A stretch of 64,000 nucleotides of DNA, taken from positions 2,542,001-2,606,000 of the forward strand of contig NZ_CP067378.1 of NCBI RefSeq assembly GCF_019565505.1, read 5' to 3'. The notes under the pieces are model-generated. The model saw nothing but the letters and a program-made list of their open reading frames with translations, searched no databases and was not told where the DNA came from. This DNA comes from Flavobacterium davisii (lineage in GTDB: Bacteria > Bacteroidota > Bacteroidia > Flavobacteriales > Flavobacteriaceae). Shown one piece after another: positions 9,115-19,192 of this stretch. A program made the translations under genes and the position numbers. Positions within the stretch are counted from its first letter, which is position 1. Every line of letters begins with the position of its first letter.

Positions 9115-11256
9115 ATGAAAATAATAAAAGTATTCATCGCTCTTTTAGGAGTGGTTACAACGTATGCACAAAATAAAAAAAATCAAGATACCACAAAGAT
9201 CCATCATATAGAAGAAGTAGTGGTAACTTCCAATAAAATAGAAACAAAAAAAATAGAAACACCAGTTGCTATTTCTAAGCTAACAGAAAAAAAAATAGCA
9301 GAAACTAAAGCAACAGCTATATATGAGTTAGTTAATAAAACATCAGGTGTTTTAATGACCAATTTAGGAAATGAACAACACAGTATGTCTATTAGACAAC
9401 CCATGACAACAAATGCTTATTTTTTATATCTAGAAGATGGATTACCTATTCGTCCTTTAGGTGTATTTAATCACAATGCACTATTAGAAATTAATCAATT
9501 TAATCTTCAAAGTATAGAAGTAGTCAAAGGACCTGTTTCTTCTCTATATGGGCCAGAAGCTGTAGGAGGAGCAATTAATCTCATTTCCAAAAGACCATCT
9601 AACAAACCAGAGTTAAAATTAGGTTATCAAGGAGATCAATTTAATTTTAATCGTTTTCAAGCAATGGGTTCAGGAACTATAGGTAAATTAGGATATCATA
9701 TTGCAGGTATAACAACCATTCAAAAAAAAGGTTGGATGACCTATTCAGACTATGATAAATATAATATAAATGGACGTTTCGATTATACTTTTAATCCTAA
9801 TCATAAGCTTATTGCCACTGTTTTTTATGGGCAATATTATACTCAAATGAGCGGCAGTGTAAATGAACAAGACTTTTATGAAAGAACCTATCAAAGTCAA
9901 ACTAACTTTGCTTACCGTAAATCAAACGCTTTACGTACAAAGTTAGCCTATGAACTAAATTGGAATAAGGATGCCATGAGCTCCTTAACTGTTTTCATGC
10001 GAGATAACCAATTAGGACAAAATCCCTCTTATGCTATTAGAGTGTCAGAAGATAAAAAAAATGCTAAAGGAGAAATTAATGCCAATAATTTTACCAGTTA
10101 TGGTATTTTAGGGCAACATACCCAAAAAATGAATTGGTTTAATACAACCCTCGTAGGAGGTATTTTATTTGATCGTTCTCCTATTGATTATCAGGCTTAT
10201 CAAATTGACTTAAAACCGATACTAAAACCAGGTACCACAATTGTTTCACAATATGAATTTATTACAGAACGACCAGATATAAGATTGAAAGTATACAATG
10301 GAACTATTTATAATTATGCCGTCTTCGCGCAAGTAAAAACCATGCCCGTAAAAAATATAACCCTGACATTAGGAGGGCGATATGATAAAATGAATCTAGA
10401 ATATTACAACGATATTAGCAAAAAAAATGGAGCTAAAGATTATAATCAATTTACTTTTAAAGCAGGAATGAACTATAATCCATTAAAAATACTCGGTTTT
10501 TATGCCAATTATGCACAAGGTTTTTCTCCTCCCAGTGTTTCTACTATTTTTGAAATTAAAGCAGGAACAGGAGGAAAAACAGGAATTCCAGCAGAATTTA
10601 ATTACGACCTAAAGTCTGCTTTATTTTATAATTATGAAGTAGGGGGCTGGCTATCATTGATAAAGAATACATTAAAAATAGATTATTCTTTGTACTATAT
10701 AGAAGGTAAAAATGAATTAATCAACACACGTTTAGTTGATAACTCAACAGATTATCGTTCAGCAGGAAAAACATCACATAAAGGAATCGAATTAGGATTA
10801 AACTATGAAATCTCAAAATCTGTTAATATAAGAATAGGGGGAGCTTATTCAGAACATAAATTTGTAGAATTTGAGTTTCCAGAAAAATCTTTAGAAGGTA
10901 TAAGAAATTTAAATGATAAAGAAATGCCATCCGCACCACGTTGGATAACAAATTCAGAACTTAGTTACTATCCAAAATGGTTACCAAACTTTAGGATATC
11001 AACGGAATGGCAATATGTTTCAAGCTTCTTTCAAGACCAAATTAATACCGTAAAATATCAAGGTTACAACGTACTAAACGGAAGAATAGGATACAAAATA
11101 AAAGGGATAGAAGCTTATTTAAATATCATAAATCTTACAGATAAGTTATATGCTTATAATGTGTCTAGAGGAAATTCATCCAAATCTTCTGCAAATTATA
11201 CCGTAGCAGCACCTAGAACCTTTGTTTTTGGTATACAATATAATTTATCCCTATAA
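9115..11256 (+). CDS. TonB-dependent receptor (metal-chelate type)
   Basis: An intact 713-residue outer-membrane receptor. The signal peptide runs to TTYAQ; the TonB box-like segment is IEEVVVTSNKIE; the plug includes LVNKTSGVLMTN, MSIRQPMTTN, LEDGLPIRPLG, IEVVKGPVSSLYG and VGGAINLISKRP; the barrel ends FGIQYNLSL. Plug and barrel order and length are those of siderophore or haem-type receptors. It is followed 94 bases later by a PepSY membrane protein, a common partner in ferric-siderophore reduction, and preceded by the second CNGKC protein. Substrate is unknown: iron chelate is the family default, copper is suggested by the surroundings. The likely partners for energy are TonB/ExbBD elsewhere. 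Confidence 0.87.
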   Translation: MKIIKVFIALLGVVTTYAQNKKNQDTTKIHHIEEVVVTSNKIETKKIETPVAISKLTEKKIAETKATAIYELVNKTSGVLMTNLGNEQHSMSIRQPMTTNAYFLYLEDGLPIRPLGVFNHNALLEINQFNLQSIEVVKGPVSSLYGPEAVGGAINLISKRPSNKPELKLGYQGDQFNFNRFQAMGSGTIGKLGYHIAGITTIQKKGWMTYSDYDKYNINGRFDYTFNPNHKLIATVFYGQYYTQMSGSVNEQDFYERTYQSQTNFAYRKSNALRTKLAYELNWNKDAMSSLTVFMRDNQLGQNPSYAIRVSEDKKNAKGEINANNFTSYGILGQHTQKMNWFNTTLVGGILFDRSPIDYQAYQIDLKPILKPGTTIVSQYEFITERPDIRLKVYNGTIYNYAVFAQVKTMPVKNITLTLGGRYDKMNLEYYNDISKKNGAKDYNQFTFKAGMNYNPLKILGFYANYAQGFSPPSVSTIFEIKAGTGGKTGIPAEFNYDLKSALFYNYEVGGWLSLIKNTLKIDYSLYYIEGKNELINTRLVDNSTDYRSAGKTSHKGIELGLNYEISKSVNIRIGGAYSEHKFVEFEFPEKSLEGIRNLNDKEMPSAPRWITNSELSYYPKWLPNFRISTEWQYVSSFFQDQINTVKYQGYNVLNGRIGYKIKGIEAYLNIINLTDKLYAYNVSRGNSSKSSANYTVAAPRTFVFGIQYNLSL

Positions 11257-11350
11257 TTCTATAAACCCGATAAAAATGTAAAAAATATCAAGCTAATAAG
11301 CACTATTTTAATAATACTTTGAGTGTAAACTCATAAAACCTTATAAAATA

Positions 11351-12922
11351 ATGATAAAAACAATTATTCAAAAAATAAAGAAAAAAATAAAACAACGTAT
11401 TTACAAAGGACATAAGTTACTAGCCTATATAACATTTATTCCCGTTATATTATGGTGTTTATCTGGAATTATGCACCCTTTTATGGCACACTTCTTTAAA
11501 CCCCAAATAAAAAATGAATGGATAGAACCTAAAGCGATAGATCCAGCTAAAGTAAAAGTTTCTTTACAAGAAATTTTACAAAAAGAAAAAATTACAACCT
11601 TCAAGAATTGTCGCTTTATCGAAATGAACAATAATTGGTTCTATCAAATAAAATTGCGGAATAATTCCTTAACCTATTTTAATACCCTCAATGGTAAAAA
11701 AATGAAACAAGGAGATGAAAAATACGCACAATATTTAGCAAAATATTTCTTAGATGATAATCAAAGCAAAATATCAAAAATAGAATATTTAACCCAATTT
11801 GACCATCAGTACAAATATGTAAATAGATATCTACCCGTTTACAAAATTACTTTTGATCGTAATGACAACATGCAAGTATATGTAGAAACAACATCCAGTA
11901 AATTAGCAACCTTTAATCCCTTGTCTAGACAAATCTTTATATGGTTTTTTGATACCTTTCATAATTGGTCCTTTTTAGATGCTATTACTACCAATGAAAT
12001 ACGAATAGCCTTTATGATTATCTTTTTAGGAACCATTATCTTATCCGCTTTATCAGGAATTTTTATTTACGGTTTTTTTTGGAAAACATTTAAAAAAATA
12101 CAAATTACATCCGAAAATAAAAACCGTATTCATCACCGAAAACTAGGTTTATGGTTTTCAATACTAACCATTGGGTTTGCTTTTAGCGGTGCATTTCATT
12201 TAACAAAAAAATGGAGTGCTAAACCAATTCAGAATATGATATATGAACCTGTTTTAAATCGCAATAAAATAAAAATAAATCCAATAGAAATAGCAGTAGA
12301 TAAGACAAAATTTCAAAACTTAAGTCTTATACAATTTCAAGACACTATCTATTATCGTTGCGAATTAAAAGCAAACTTAAAACCTTCCTTTCAAGATTAT
12401 TCAAAAGGAGAAAAAAAGAAAAAAAAATTAGCTCCTATACCAGATGTTTTCTATTTAAATGCAGAGACTAACAAGATAATTAAAGATTTAGATATAGAAT
12501 ATGCTGAATTTTTAGCCCATTATTTTGAAAACTCATCATTTGAAACGACCACCTGCTGTGAAGATCAAACGTTAGAAGAAACGAAAAATTGTCGAATAGA
12601 TAACGTTGAATTACTCGAAACCAAAATTATAACCGATTTTGATAGTCGTGAATATGGTTTTGTAAACAAACGTTTACCAGTGGTAAAATTAACCTATGAT
12701 ACCCCCGAAAAAATAACCTATTTTATAGAAACAGCAACTTCACGAATTGCTTCTGTAGTAAGTAAGTCAGATCAAATAGAAGGCTATTCTTTTGCCATCT
12801 TTCATAAATTTTTATGGATGGACTGGGCAGGAAAACCTATTCGTGATTTAGTTATGACTTTTGCTGCTATCGCATTGTTGATACTAACTTTTTTAGGATT
12901 TAAATTAATAATTAAAAAATAA
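11351..12922 (+). CDS. PepSY-associated inner-membrane protein
   Basis: A 523-residue protein with four hydrophobic helices: LLAYITFIPVILWCLSGIMH, IRIAFMIIFLGTIILSALSG, LGLWFSILTIGFAFSGAFH and MTFAAIALLILTFLGF. Two PepSY-type periplasmic loops lie between helix 1-2 and helix 3-4, each with VNRYLPVYKITF or VNKRLPVVKLTY. Conserved His residues at the helix ends (HKLLAY, HHRKLG, FHKFLWMDW) fit the b-haem ligands of PiuB/FoxB-like reductases. The second loop has an unusual Cys-rich insertion, TTCCEDQTLEETKNC. It probably works with the receptor upstream to reduce and release the imported metal. The frame is intact. Confidence 0.82.
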   Translation: MIKTIIQKIKKKIKQRIYKGHKLLAYITFIPVILWCLSGIMHPFMAHFFKPQIKNEWIEPKAIDPAKVKVSLQEILQKEKITTFKNCRFIEMNNNWFYQIKLRNNSLTYFNTLNGKKMKQGDEKYAQYLAKYFLDDNQSKISKIEYLTQFDHQYKYVNRYLPVYKITFDRNDNMQVYVETTSSKLATFNPLSRQIFIWFFDTFHNWSFLDAITTNEIRIAFMIIFLGTIILSALSGIFIYGFFWKTFKKIQITSENKNRIHHRKLGLWFSILTIGFAFSGAFHLTKKWSAKPIQNMIYEPVLNRNKIKINPIEIAVDKTKFQNLSLIQFQDTIYYRCELKANLKPSFQDYSKGEKKKKKLAPIPDVFYLNAETNKIIKDLDIEYAEFLAHYFENSSFETTTCCEDQTLEETKNCRIDNVELLETKIITDFDSREYGFVNKRLPVVKLTYDTPEKITYFIETATSRIASVVSKSDQIEGYSFAIFHKFLWMDWAGKPIRDLVMTFAAIALLILTFLGFKLIIKK

Positions 12923-12961
12923 GAATACGTTGTATTGTAATAGAGATTTGGTTAGTTTTAT

Positions 12962-14338
12962 ATGATTAACCAAATCTTTCAATATATGAAGTTAAACCGA
13001 TCCAATCTGTCTTTTCTGATAGCCATTATTATTTGCTGCCAATCCATATATTCTCAAGAATATTTGAGTACATTACACAAACAAAATCCCTTAACAAGTG
13101 ACCAATGGCAGTCATTATTTCCAAATCGAGCAGGACTAAACCCGGGTCATCCACAAGGTTATACCACCGATTTTTTTTCTTATAATAATTTTACACAAGC
13201 CCGTAATGAAATGGCAGACTATTTGGTGAAAATTAGAAAAAAACAAGGAATAAATGGAGAACTAATTACTATTACCAAAAAATCTTCTAAAGTAGTTTAT
13301 AACTATTCAGACGTAGAGGCCTCATGGTATTCCAATACAACGCCTGAAACCATTATTAATGTTGATTTTGCAGACTTTATTAATACCTCCAATTCTGTAA
13401 ATAATACAAGAGAATTAGGTGCTTTTTTGGCTAACATTTCAAAAGAAACCACTGGAGGATGGCAAACACCAGTAGGAGGAGGAAGTTTAGGAGATTACGC
13501 TAGATGGGGATTGTATTTTGTACATGAATTAGGTTATAATGTAACCAATTCTGCTGGCGCTTATAGTCAAGCAAGTACAGAATATCCTGCAAATCCTACG
13601 AAAGGATATTATGGAAGAGGACCTATTCAATTATCATGGAATTATAATTACGGACAGTTTAGTAAGTTTTTATATAACGACAAAAATGTTTTGTTAAATA
13701 ATCCTGATTTAATACAACAAGATGGAGTATTAGCTTTTAAATCTGCCATTTGGTTTTGGATGATGCCACAATGGCCTAAACCTTCTTGTCATCAAGTTAT
13801 GCACGATCTTTGGGTGCCAAACATAGGAGAGTATGCCATGAATAAAATGTATTTAAAAGGATTTGCACATACTAACAATATCATTAACGGAGGATTAGAG
13901 TGTAGAAGTTCATCTAGTTCTGTTTTTACAGTAAAAGTAGCTTTACGTTCTGATTTATATAAATATTATTTAGGAATATTAGGTTTAAATTCAAATCAAA
14001 TAGCAGGAGAAGACTCAGGTCAGTATACTACTACCTGTTTTCAAGAGACTTCTAATGCCATGCAAGATTATCAAAGTGCAAATGTTTTAGCAACTAAATG
14101 TTTTGATTTAGAAAATTTTATTTATAGCCCAAATCCAGTACAAGAAAATTTAACAATACAATACAAAAAAAATATAGATCAAATTGTTATATATGGATTA
14201 GATGGTAAAGAAATTCAGAAAATACCTATTCAAAAAACAAGTGCAGAGTTAGATAGTAATAAATTTGAAAAAGGTATTTATTTATTGAAAGTTATAAGCG
14301 AAGGAGAGTCTGCAATTTTTAGAATTGTTAAAAATTAA
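12962..14338 (+). CDS. GH19 chitinase with T9SS sorting domain
   Basis: A secreted 458-residue enzyme. An alternative start at 12989 (MKLNRSNLSFLIAIIICC, cleaved after SIYSQ) gives the better signal peptide. The GH19 core shows LGAFLANISKETTGGWQTP with the catalytic Glu, then KGYYGRGPIQLSWNYNYGQF and IWFWMMPQWPKPSCHQVM. Typical enzymes have HETTGG; here the His is Lys. The last 75 residues (IYSPNPVQENLTIQYKK, IYGLDGKEIQ, FEKGIYLLKV, RIVKN) form a type A type IX secretion signal. It degrades chitin or related polymers outside the cell. It converges on lysS with a shared terminator between. Confidence 0.9.
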   Translation: MINQIFQYMKLNRSNLSFLIAIIICCQSIYSQEYLSTLHKQNPLTSDQWQSLFPNRAGLNPGHPQGYTTDFFSYNNFTQARNEMADYLVKIRKKQGINGELITITKKSSKVVYNYSDVEASWYSNTTPETIINVDFADFINTSNSVNNTRELGAFLANISKETTGGWQTPVGGGSLGDYARWGLYFVHELGYNVTNSAGAYSQASTEYPANPTKGYYGRGPIQLSWNYNYGQFSKFLYNDKNVLLNNPDLIQQDGVLAFKSAIWFWMMPQWPKPSCHQVMHDLWVPNIGEYAMNKMYLKGFAHTNNIINGGLECRSSSSSVFTVKVALRSDLYKYYLGILGLNSNQIAGEDSGQYTTTCFQETSNAMQDYQSANVLATKCFDLENFIYSPNPVQENLTIQYKKNIDQIVIYGLDGKEIQKIPIQKTSAELDSNKFEKGIYLLKVISEGESAIFRIVKN

Positions 14339-14413
14339 ATCATCACAATAAAGATAAGATTGGTAAAAAGAAATGCTATAACATCATTTTGAATTCAATC
14401 TCTGTTTTAAAAT

Positions 14414-14453
14414 AAGGAGAAATCACATCGTCAGTCTTGTGTGATTTCTCCTT
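14414..14453. terminator. bidirectional terminator between the chitinase gene and lysS
   Basis: A perfect 14-bp stem, AAGGAGAAATCACA (14414-14427) with its complement at 14440-14453, and a 12-base loop. It lies in the gap between converging genes and can serve both strands. Confidence 0.75.
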
Positions 14454-14510
14454 GTGGTTTATATTGTGTTCCGTATATTCAGCTCTCTTGTATAAAGCAA
14501 TATTGGTAAA

Positions 14511-16202
14511 TTACATAAGGACAACAGTTTTACTCTCGCCTTCTACAACTACTTTTGTTAAACCTGCTTTTGCTAATTCCTTCATAGAAGCATCCCATTT
14601 TTTGCCACTCAATCCTGATTTTTCTTTTAAAGCCGCTAAAGCTTGATTATCTTCTGCTTTTAGTAGTTCTATAATGGTTTTTGCATCATCACTTATAGCT
14701 AATGGTTTTACTTCTGGACGCATTTGTGGGAAGAATAATACTTCTTGAATAGAGGCATTATTGGTTAAAAACATGATTAAACGATCCATTCCTATCCCTA
14801 ATCCAGAAGTAGGAGGCATTCCATATTCTAAAGCACGTAAGAAGTCCTCGTCAATAATTCCATTAGCTTCATCATCTCCTTTTTGAGCTAATTCCATTTG
14901 TGCCATAAAACGTTCACGTTGATCAATAGGGTCATTTAATTCAGAATAAGCATTAGCTATTTCTTTTCCACAAACCATTAATTCAAAACGTTCTGTTAAT
15001 TCAGGATTATCACGATGTTCTTTTGTTAATGGAGACATTTCCTTTGGATAATCAGTAATAAAAGTTGGTTGAATGAAATTACCCTCGCATTTTTCGCCGA
15101 ATATTTCATCAATTAATTTTCCTTTACCCATAGTATCATTTACTTCAATGCCCATAGATTTTGCAGCTTCACGTAATTCCTCTTCCGTTTTGCCTGTTAT
15201 ATCAAAACCTGTAAATTGCTTAATAGCATCAGTCATGGTAACACGGGCGTAAGGAGCCTTAAAGTTTACTTTGTGTTCTCCAAAAGTAGCCTCCGTAGTA
15301 CCATTTACTTGTAATGCACAATATTCTAACAAATTTTCAGTAAACGCCATCATCCAGTTGTAATCTTTGTAAGCTACATAAATTTCCATAGCTGTAAATT
15401 CAGGATTATGCGTTCTATCCATCCCCTCATTACGGAAGTTTTTAGAAAATTCATACACTCCATCAAACCCACCTACAATCAATCTTTTTAAATATAACTC
15501 ATTAGCGATACGCATATATAGCGGAATATCTAAACTATTATGATGTGTAATAAAAGGACGTGCTGCGGCTCCTCCGAGAATAGACTGTAAAACAGGTGTT
15601 TCTACCTCCATATAGCCAGCAGTGTTAAAAAATGTACGCATAGCAGTAAAAAGTTTTGTTCTTTTTATAAATACATCTTTTACCTGAGGGTTTACCACTA
15701 AATCTACATAACGCATACGATAACGTAATTCAGGATCAATGAATTCATCAAAAACCTTACCGGTTTCATCTGTTTTAGGTATTGGTAAAGGACGTAATGT
15801 TTTACTTAAAAAAGTAAAATTTGTAACACGAATACACTGTGCCCCTACCTGTGTAGTAAACAATTCTCCTTCTATTCCTATAAAGTCACCCAAATCGACT
15901 AACTTTCTAAAAATAGTATTGTATAGCGTTTTATCTTCATTAGGACAAATCACATCACGATTAAAGTAAGCTTGAATACGTCCTTCGCTATCCTGAATTT
16001 CAGAGAAACAAGCTTTTCCTTGGTCACGATTACTCATTAATCGACCTGCAACCACAACCTTCTTACCTTCTTCAAAAGATTCCTTCACTTGTTTCGAAGT
16101 ATGATCTACTGGATACAAATTAGCGGGATACGGATTGACACCAAGTTCACGTAACTTGGTCAACTTTTCTCTTCTGATGATTTCTTGTTCTGAAAGTTGC
16201 AT
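14511..16202 (-). CDS. lysS: lysyl-tRNA synthetase, class II
   Basis: An intact 563-residue class II enzyme that charges tRNA-Lys. The N-terminal OB-fold anticodon domain (GRLMSNRDQGKACFSEIQD) is followed by motif 1 (around FNTAGYMEVETPVLQ), motif 2 (FSKNFRNEGMDRTHNPEFT) and motif 3 (GLGIGMDRLIMFLTN). A C-terminal extension of about 65 residues (AISDDAKTIIELLKAEDN onward) is typical of Flavobacteriia. The start MQLSEQEIIRREKL is the usual one. It has its own promoter element on the minus strand and is monocistronic. Confidence 0.97.
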   Translation of the reverse strand: MQLSEQEIIRREKLTKLRELGVNPYPANLYPVDHTSKQVKESFEEGKKVVVAGRLMSNRDQGKACFSEIQDSEGRIQAYFNRDVICPNEDKTLYNTIFRKLVDLGDFIGIEGELFTTQVGAQCIRVTNFTFLSKTLRPLPIPKTDETGKVFDEFIDPELRYRMRYVDLVVNPQVKDVFIKRTKLFTAMRTFFNTAGYMEVETPVLQSILGGAAARPFITHHNSLDIPLYMRIANELYLKRLIVGGFDGVYEFSKNFRNEGMDRTHNPEFTAMEIYVAYKDYNWMMAFTENLLEYCALQVNGTTEATFGEHKVNFKAPYARVTMTDAIKQFTGFDITGKTEEELREAAKSMGIEVNDTMGKGKLIDEIFGEKCEGNFIQPTFITDYPKEMSPLTKEHRDNPELTERFELMVCGKEIANAYSELNDPIDQRERFMAQMELAQKGDDEANGIIDEDFLRALEYGMPPTSGLGIGMDRLIMFLTNNASIQEVLFFPQMRPEVKPLAISDDAKTIIELLKAEDNQALAALKEKSGLSGKKWDASMKELAKAGLTKVVVEGESKTVVLM

Positions 16203-16224
16203 AAAAATATTTTTTTAAAGACAG

Positions 16225-16232
16225 CAAAGATA
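16225..16232 (-). promoter_or_regulatory. -7 promoter element of lysS
   Basis: On the minus strand this reads TATCTTTG, matching TAnnTTTG, and lies 22 bases before the lysS start. The region just upstream (16240-16269) is made of direct repeats of GTTTAAAA, part of a dispersed AAGTTTAAA repeat family. Confidence 0.5.
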
Positions 16233-16351
16233 ACCATAAGTTTAAAAGTTTAAAAGTTTTAAAAGTCTAAAATTAGAATATAACATAACTATATCGTTTA
16301 TTTTTGTGATTTATTTAAAAACTACAAATTCCTTAGAACTAATAGAATCGA

Positions 16352-16359
16352 TATCTTTG
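16352..16359 (+). promoter_or_regulatory. -7 promoter element before the lipoprotein pseudogene
   Basis: TATCTTTG matches the TAnnTTTG consensus 12 bases before the ATG at 16372; another match, TATTTTTG, is at 16299-16306. The promoter looks intact although the gene behind it is broken. Confidence 0.45.
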
Positions 16360-16371
16360 TCAAAAAATAAA

Positions 16372-17138
16372 ATGAAAAACGTCGTATCCCTATTATCGCT
16401 CCTCTTTTTGTTAACCAGTTGTGTTTTTGAAGAAACGATAGAGGTTAATTTGGATGGAACAAGGGAAATACGTTCTTGAAATGGATGGATTTAGTTTAAT
16501 AGCGATATTGCCCAAGGATACTGTAATGTTTAGAAAAGAAATAGATTCTGTTTTTGTATTTAAACACTTAGTAGAGCAAAAAAAGATAGTCTATCAAAAC
16601 TTAGTATAGAAGAGCAAGAAAAAATAAAAAAACTAAAATTTTTTTTAATGCGAATCAATATCAATCAAGAAAGGAAAAAGTATTTGTTTTTGTTAGAAAC
16701 TCCTTTTAACCCAGATTCCGCATTAGACTTTGTTGTGAAACAAAATTTTTCAATAAATTCAAGTGCTCACGGAAAATTTTAGAAGAAGAAATAGTGAACT
16801 ATTTTGATGATTAAAATTTGAGTACGTGCTTGAATTTGAAGAAAAATAAAGTGGAATAGATTTACTTCGTCTATTTGCTACGCTCGGGTCTAATGCGTAA
16901 TCTGGGTTTAAATCACTTGCTCATTTAAAAGAACTTATAGGAAATAGACAAAATCTTTTCAAATTAAGTGAAATGGATGGCAGATCCTAGTTTTTTATTA
17001 GGAAGTGGTATTGAAATGAATTATTTTTACGATGATAAAAAATTTATTCGAAAAGTTATTGTTCATAAAGAACAGCTTGAAAAAAACAATAAGATTTTTT
17101 TAGAACAATATAAAATGATTTTAGAAGCATCTAAATAA
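16372..17138 (+). pseudogene. broken lipoprotein gene of unknown function
   Basis: Begins MKNVVSLLSLLFLLTSCVFE, a clear lipoprotein signal with EETIEVNLDGTG after it, then loses frame. By hand I can follow GKYVLEMDGFSLIAILPKD, then DSLSKLSIEEQEKIKKL and LLETPFNPDSALDF, each after a frame change (about 16468, the A7 run near 16578, and about 16778). After about 16810 the frame ends, and a stretch related to the intergenic repeats at 8721 and 47671 follows (16861-16910). A C-terminal-like part then resumes (FLLGSGIEMNYFYDD to MILEASK, stop at 17136-17138). Some frame changes may be sequencing errors, but the inserted repeat suggests genuine decay, or two partial copies side by side. Confidence 0.6.
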
Positions 17139-17468
17139 ATAGTCAAATATCATTTTTCAAAACCTGTTAGGCCATATAAAATAAAACAGCCATATTTTCT
17201 AATGATCGAAAAATATAACGATAGAATTTAAAATTGATAAGATTTTAAAATCGCCAGAATCTTTAAACCTTCAAATACAATTCAAATAAATTATTCAAAT
17301 TATAAGTTTGTATCAATGTTAAACAAGTTGTCTAAAAAAAGAATCGTATTATAACTCTTTAAAATGTAAAGATAAATCAAATAAGAACAAAAGGAGGTAT
17401 CATCGCGAAAGAAGATGTAATAACAAGTTATCAACTCTTTTTAAAATTAGTCATAATTAAAATAAATA
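17139..17468. other. gene-free gap before lipB
   Basis: About 330 AT-rich bases without a supported gene. It contains an isolated AAAAGGAGGTATC (about 17390) that looks like a Shine-Dalgarno sequence but has no start codon at a suitable distance. Nothing else is recognised. Confidence 0.4.
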
Positions 17469-18167
17469 ATGAACAGAAAAATAAAAATCCAAGATTTAGG
17501 ATATAAGGATTATAAAACGACATGGAATTATCAGGAGGAATTATTTGCAGAAATTGTAGCGCAAAAGATAAAAAAGAGAGATAATTCAGAACAAGAAACA
17601 GATAATTACTTTTTATTTGTAGAACATCCCCATGTATATACATTAGGGAAAAGCGGAGATTTATCTAATCTATTATTATCTGAAAAACAATTAGCAGAAA
17701 AAGGAGCAACATTTTATAAGATAAATAGAGGGGGAGACATAACCTATCACGGACCTGGACAAGTCGTTGGTTATCCTATTTTAGATTTAGAAAATTTTTT
17801 CACAGATATACACAAATACTTACGATTACTTGAAGAAGCCATTATCCTAACCTTGGCTGAATATAACATAAAGTCAGAACGTAGTGAGGGAGAAACAGGA
17901 GTATGGTTAGGAGTTGGGACACCTTTTGCACGAAAAATATGTGCTATGGGAGTTCGAGCCTCTCGATGGGTAACTATGCATGGTTTTGCATTAAATGTAA
18001 ATGCAGATTTAGGATATTTTGACAACATTATTCCTTGTGGTATAAAAGGAAAGGCGGTAACCTCTCTTCATGTTGAGTTAGGAAGGGCGGTAGATGAAGA
18101 AGAAGTGAAAATAAAAATATTAAAACATTTTAAAGATCTATTTAATGCCACTTTAGTAACGCTATAA
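17469..18167 (+). CDS. lipB: lipoyl(octanoyl) transferase LipB
   Basis: A 232-residue enzyme that moves octanoate from acyl-carrier protein to lipoyl domains, the first step of lipoate assembly. Signature stretches are VEHPHVYTLGKSGD, NRGGDITYHGPGQVVGYP, the Lys in ARKICAMGVRASRWVTMHG and the catalytic Cys in IIPCGIKGKAVTSL. The length is normal. It stands alone, followed by a terminator. The CCTGG at 17754-17758 inside the HGPGQ codons is intact, so not all such sites are misread. Confidence 0.96.
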   Translation: MNRKIKIQDLGYKDYKTTWNYQEELFAEIVAQKIKKRDNSEQETDNYFLFVEHPHVYTLGKSGDLSNLLLSEKQLAEKGATFYKINRGGDITYHGPGQVVGYPILDLENFFTDIHKYLRLLEEAIILTLAEYNIKSERSEGETGVWLGVGTPFARKICAMGVRASRWVTMHGFALNVNADLGYFDNIIPCGIKGKAVTSLHVELGRAVDEEEVKIKILKHFKDLFNATLVTL

Positions 18168-18184
18168 TGTTTTAATAGTGAAAA

Positions 18185-18230
18185 AAATCGGTTGAATTTT
18201 GAAATGGAAACATAAAAAATCAACCGATTT
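18185..18230 (+). terminator. terminator after lipB
   Basis: An 11-bp perfect stem, AAATCGGTTGA (18185-18195) and TCAACCGATTT (18220-18230), with a 24-base loop. There is only a weak T tail, so the efficiency is uncertain. Confidence 0.55.
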
Positions 18231-18329
18231 ATGTTATAAGATTCTATTCAGAATTTAAATTGTAAAAAGTTTTTCTTGATTTATATAACTTACAATATGA
18301 TAGATTATGAATAAAGTAAGATATGTAAA

Positions 18330-18989
18330 TTATAAGTCCAAAACAAATTGCTCAGGAAGCAGTTTAAAAGATCTTCTATGATATTTTGTAATGCCATATT
18401 GGGCAATAGCTGCTCTGTGGTCCTTCGTAGGATAACCTTTATTTTTATTCCAATTATACATTGGAAACTCTTCATGTATTTTATTCATATATTCATCTCG
18501 ATAAGTTTTAGCTAAAATAGAAGCAGCAGCTATACTCATGAATTTGCTATCACCTTTTATAATACTTTTATTAGGGATAGAGTTTAAAAAATTTATTTCA
18601 TCATTACTTAAGTTATAACCCGTTTGTGTTTTAAGACCTAATTTGCTTAATAAAGGGCGATTTCCATCAATAATGATAAAATCAGGTTTTATGTTTAATT
18701 TTAAGATGCTTTCTTGCATAGCTTTCATAGACGCATTAAGAATGTTAATTTCATCAATTTCTGGACTAAATAAGTGAGTTACGGCAAAACTTAAGGCTGA
18801 AATTTCTATAGTAGGTCTTAAAGCATCTCTTTTCTTTTCAGATAATTGTTTAGAATCGTTTAAAGAATCAATTTGAAAGTCCTCAGGAAGGATGACGGCA
18901 GCTGCTGTAACAGGTCCAGCAAGGCAACCTCTTCCAGCCTCATCGCATCCAACCTCTGTTGCATAATTGCTGAATTTTAAGGATAACAT
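18330..18989 (-). CDS. rnhB: ribonuclease HII
   Basis: A 219-residue enzyme that cuts RNA in RNA/DNA hybrids. The active-site motif is [14 protein letters not shown] (Asp-Glu pair), followed by [13 protein letters not shown], the third acidic residue in IIIDGNRP, and [21 protein letters not shown]. The C-terminal HRRSFK is present. The start [17 protein letters not shown] is usual for flavobacteria. It is divergent from the susC gene. Confidence 0.96.
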   Translation of the reverse strand: MLSLKFSNYATEVGCDEAGRGCLAGPVTAAAVILPEDFQIDSLNDSKQLSEKKRDALRPTIEISALSFAVTHLFSPEIDEINILNASMKAMQESILKLNIKPDFIIIDGNRPLLSKLGLKTQTGYNLSNDEINFLNSIPNKSIIKGDSKFMSIAAASILAKTYRDEYMNKIHEEFPMYNWNKNKGYPTKDHRAAIAQYGITKYHRRSFKLLPEQFVLDL

Positions 18990-19192
18990 AATACTATAAA
19001 TAGGTGTTTAAAAATGTTTGATTTTTAGTTGTAGCTTTTTTAGAAATAATAAGCTTTTGTATGAAATATAAAAAAAACAAAGGTACTTTATAAAATTTAA
19101 CATTCATAAAAAATGAATATCTACAGATAATATTTGGGAAATTAAGAAATATTTAAGAAGTTTGCCAGATAACTAACTCAAATAAAATTAAT

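Noticed and set aside
14437..14646. Possible small gene on the plus strand
   Set aside because: It overlaps the lysS 3' end and the terminator hairpin and has no recognisable protein features.
17385..17400. AAAAGGAGGT as a ribosome binding site
   Set aside because: No start codon lies at a workable distance, and the nearest gene (lipB) starts about 70 bases later.
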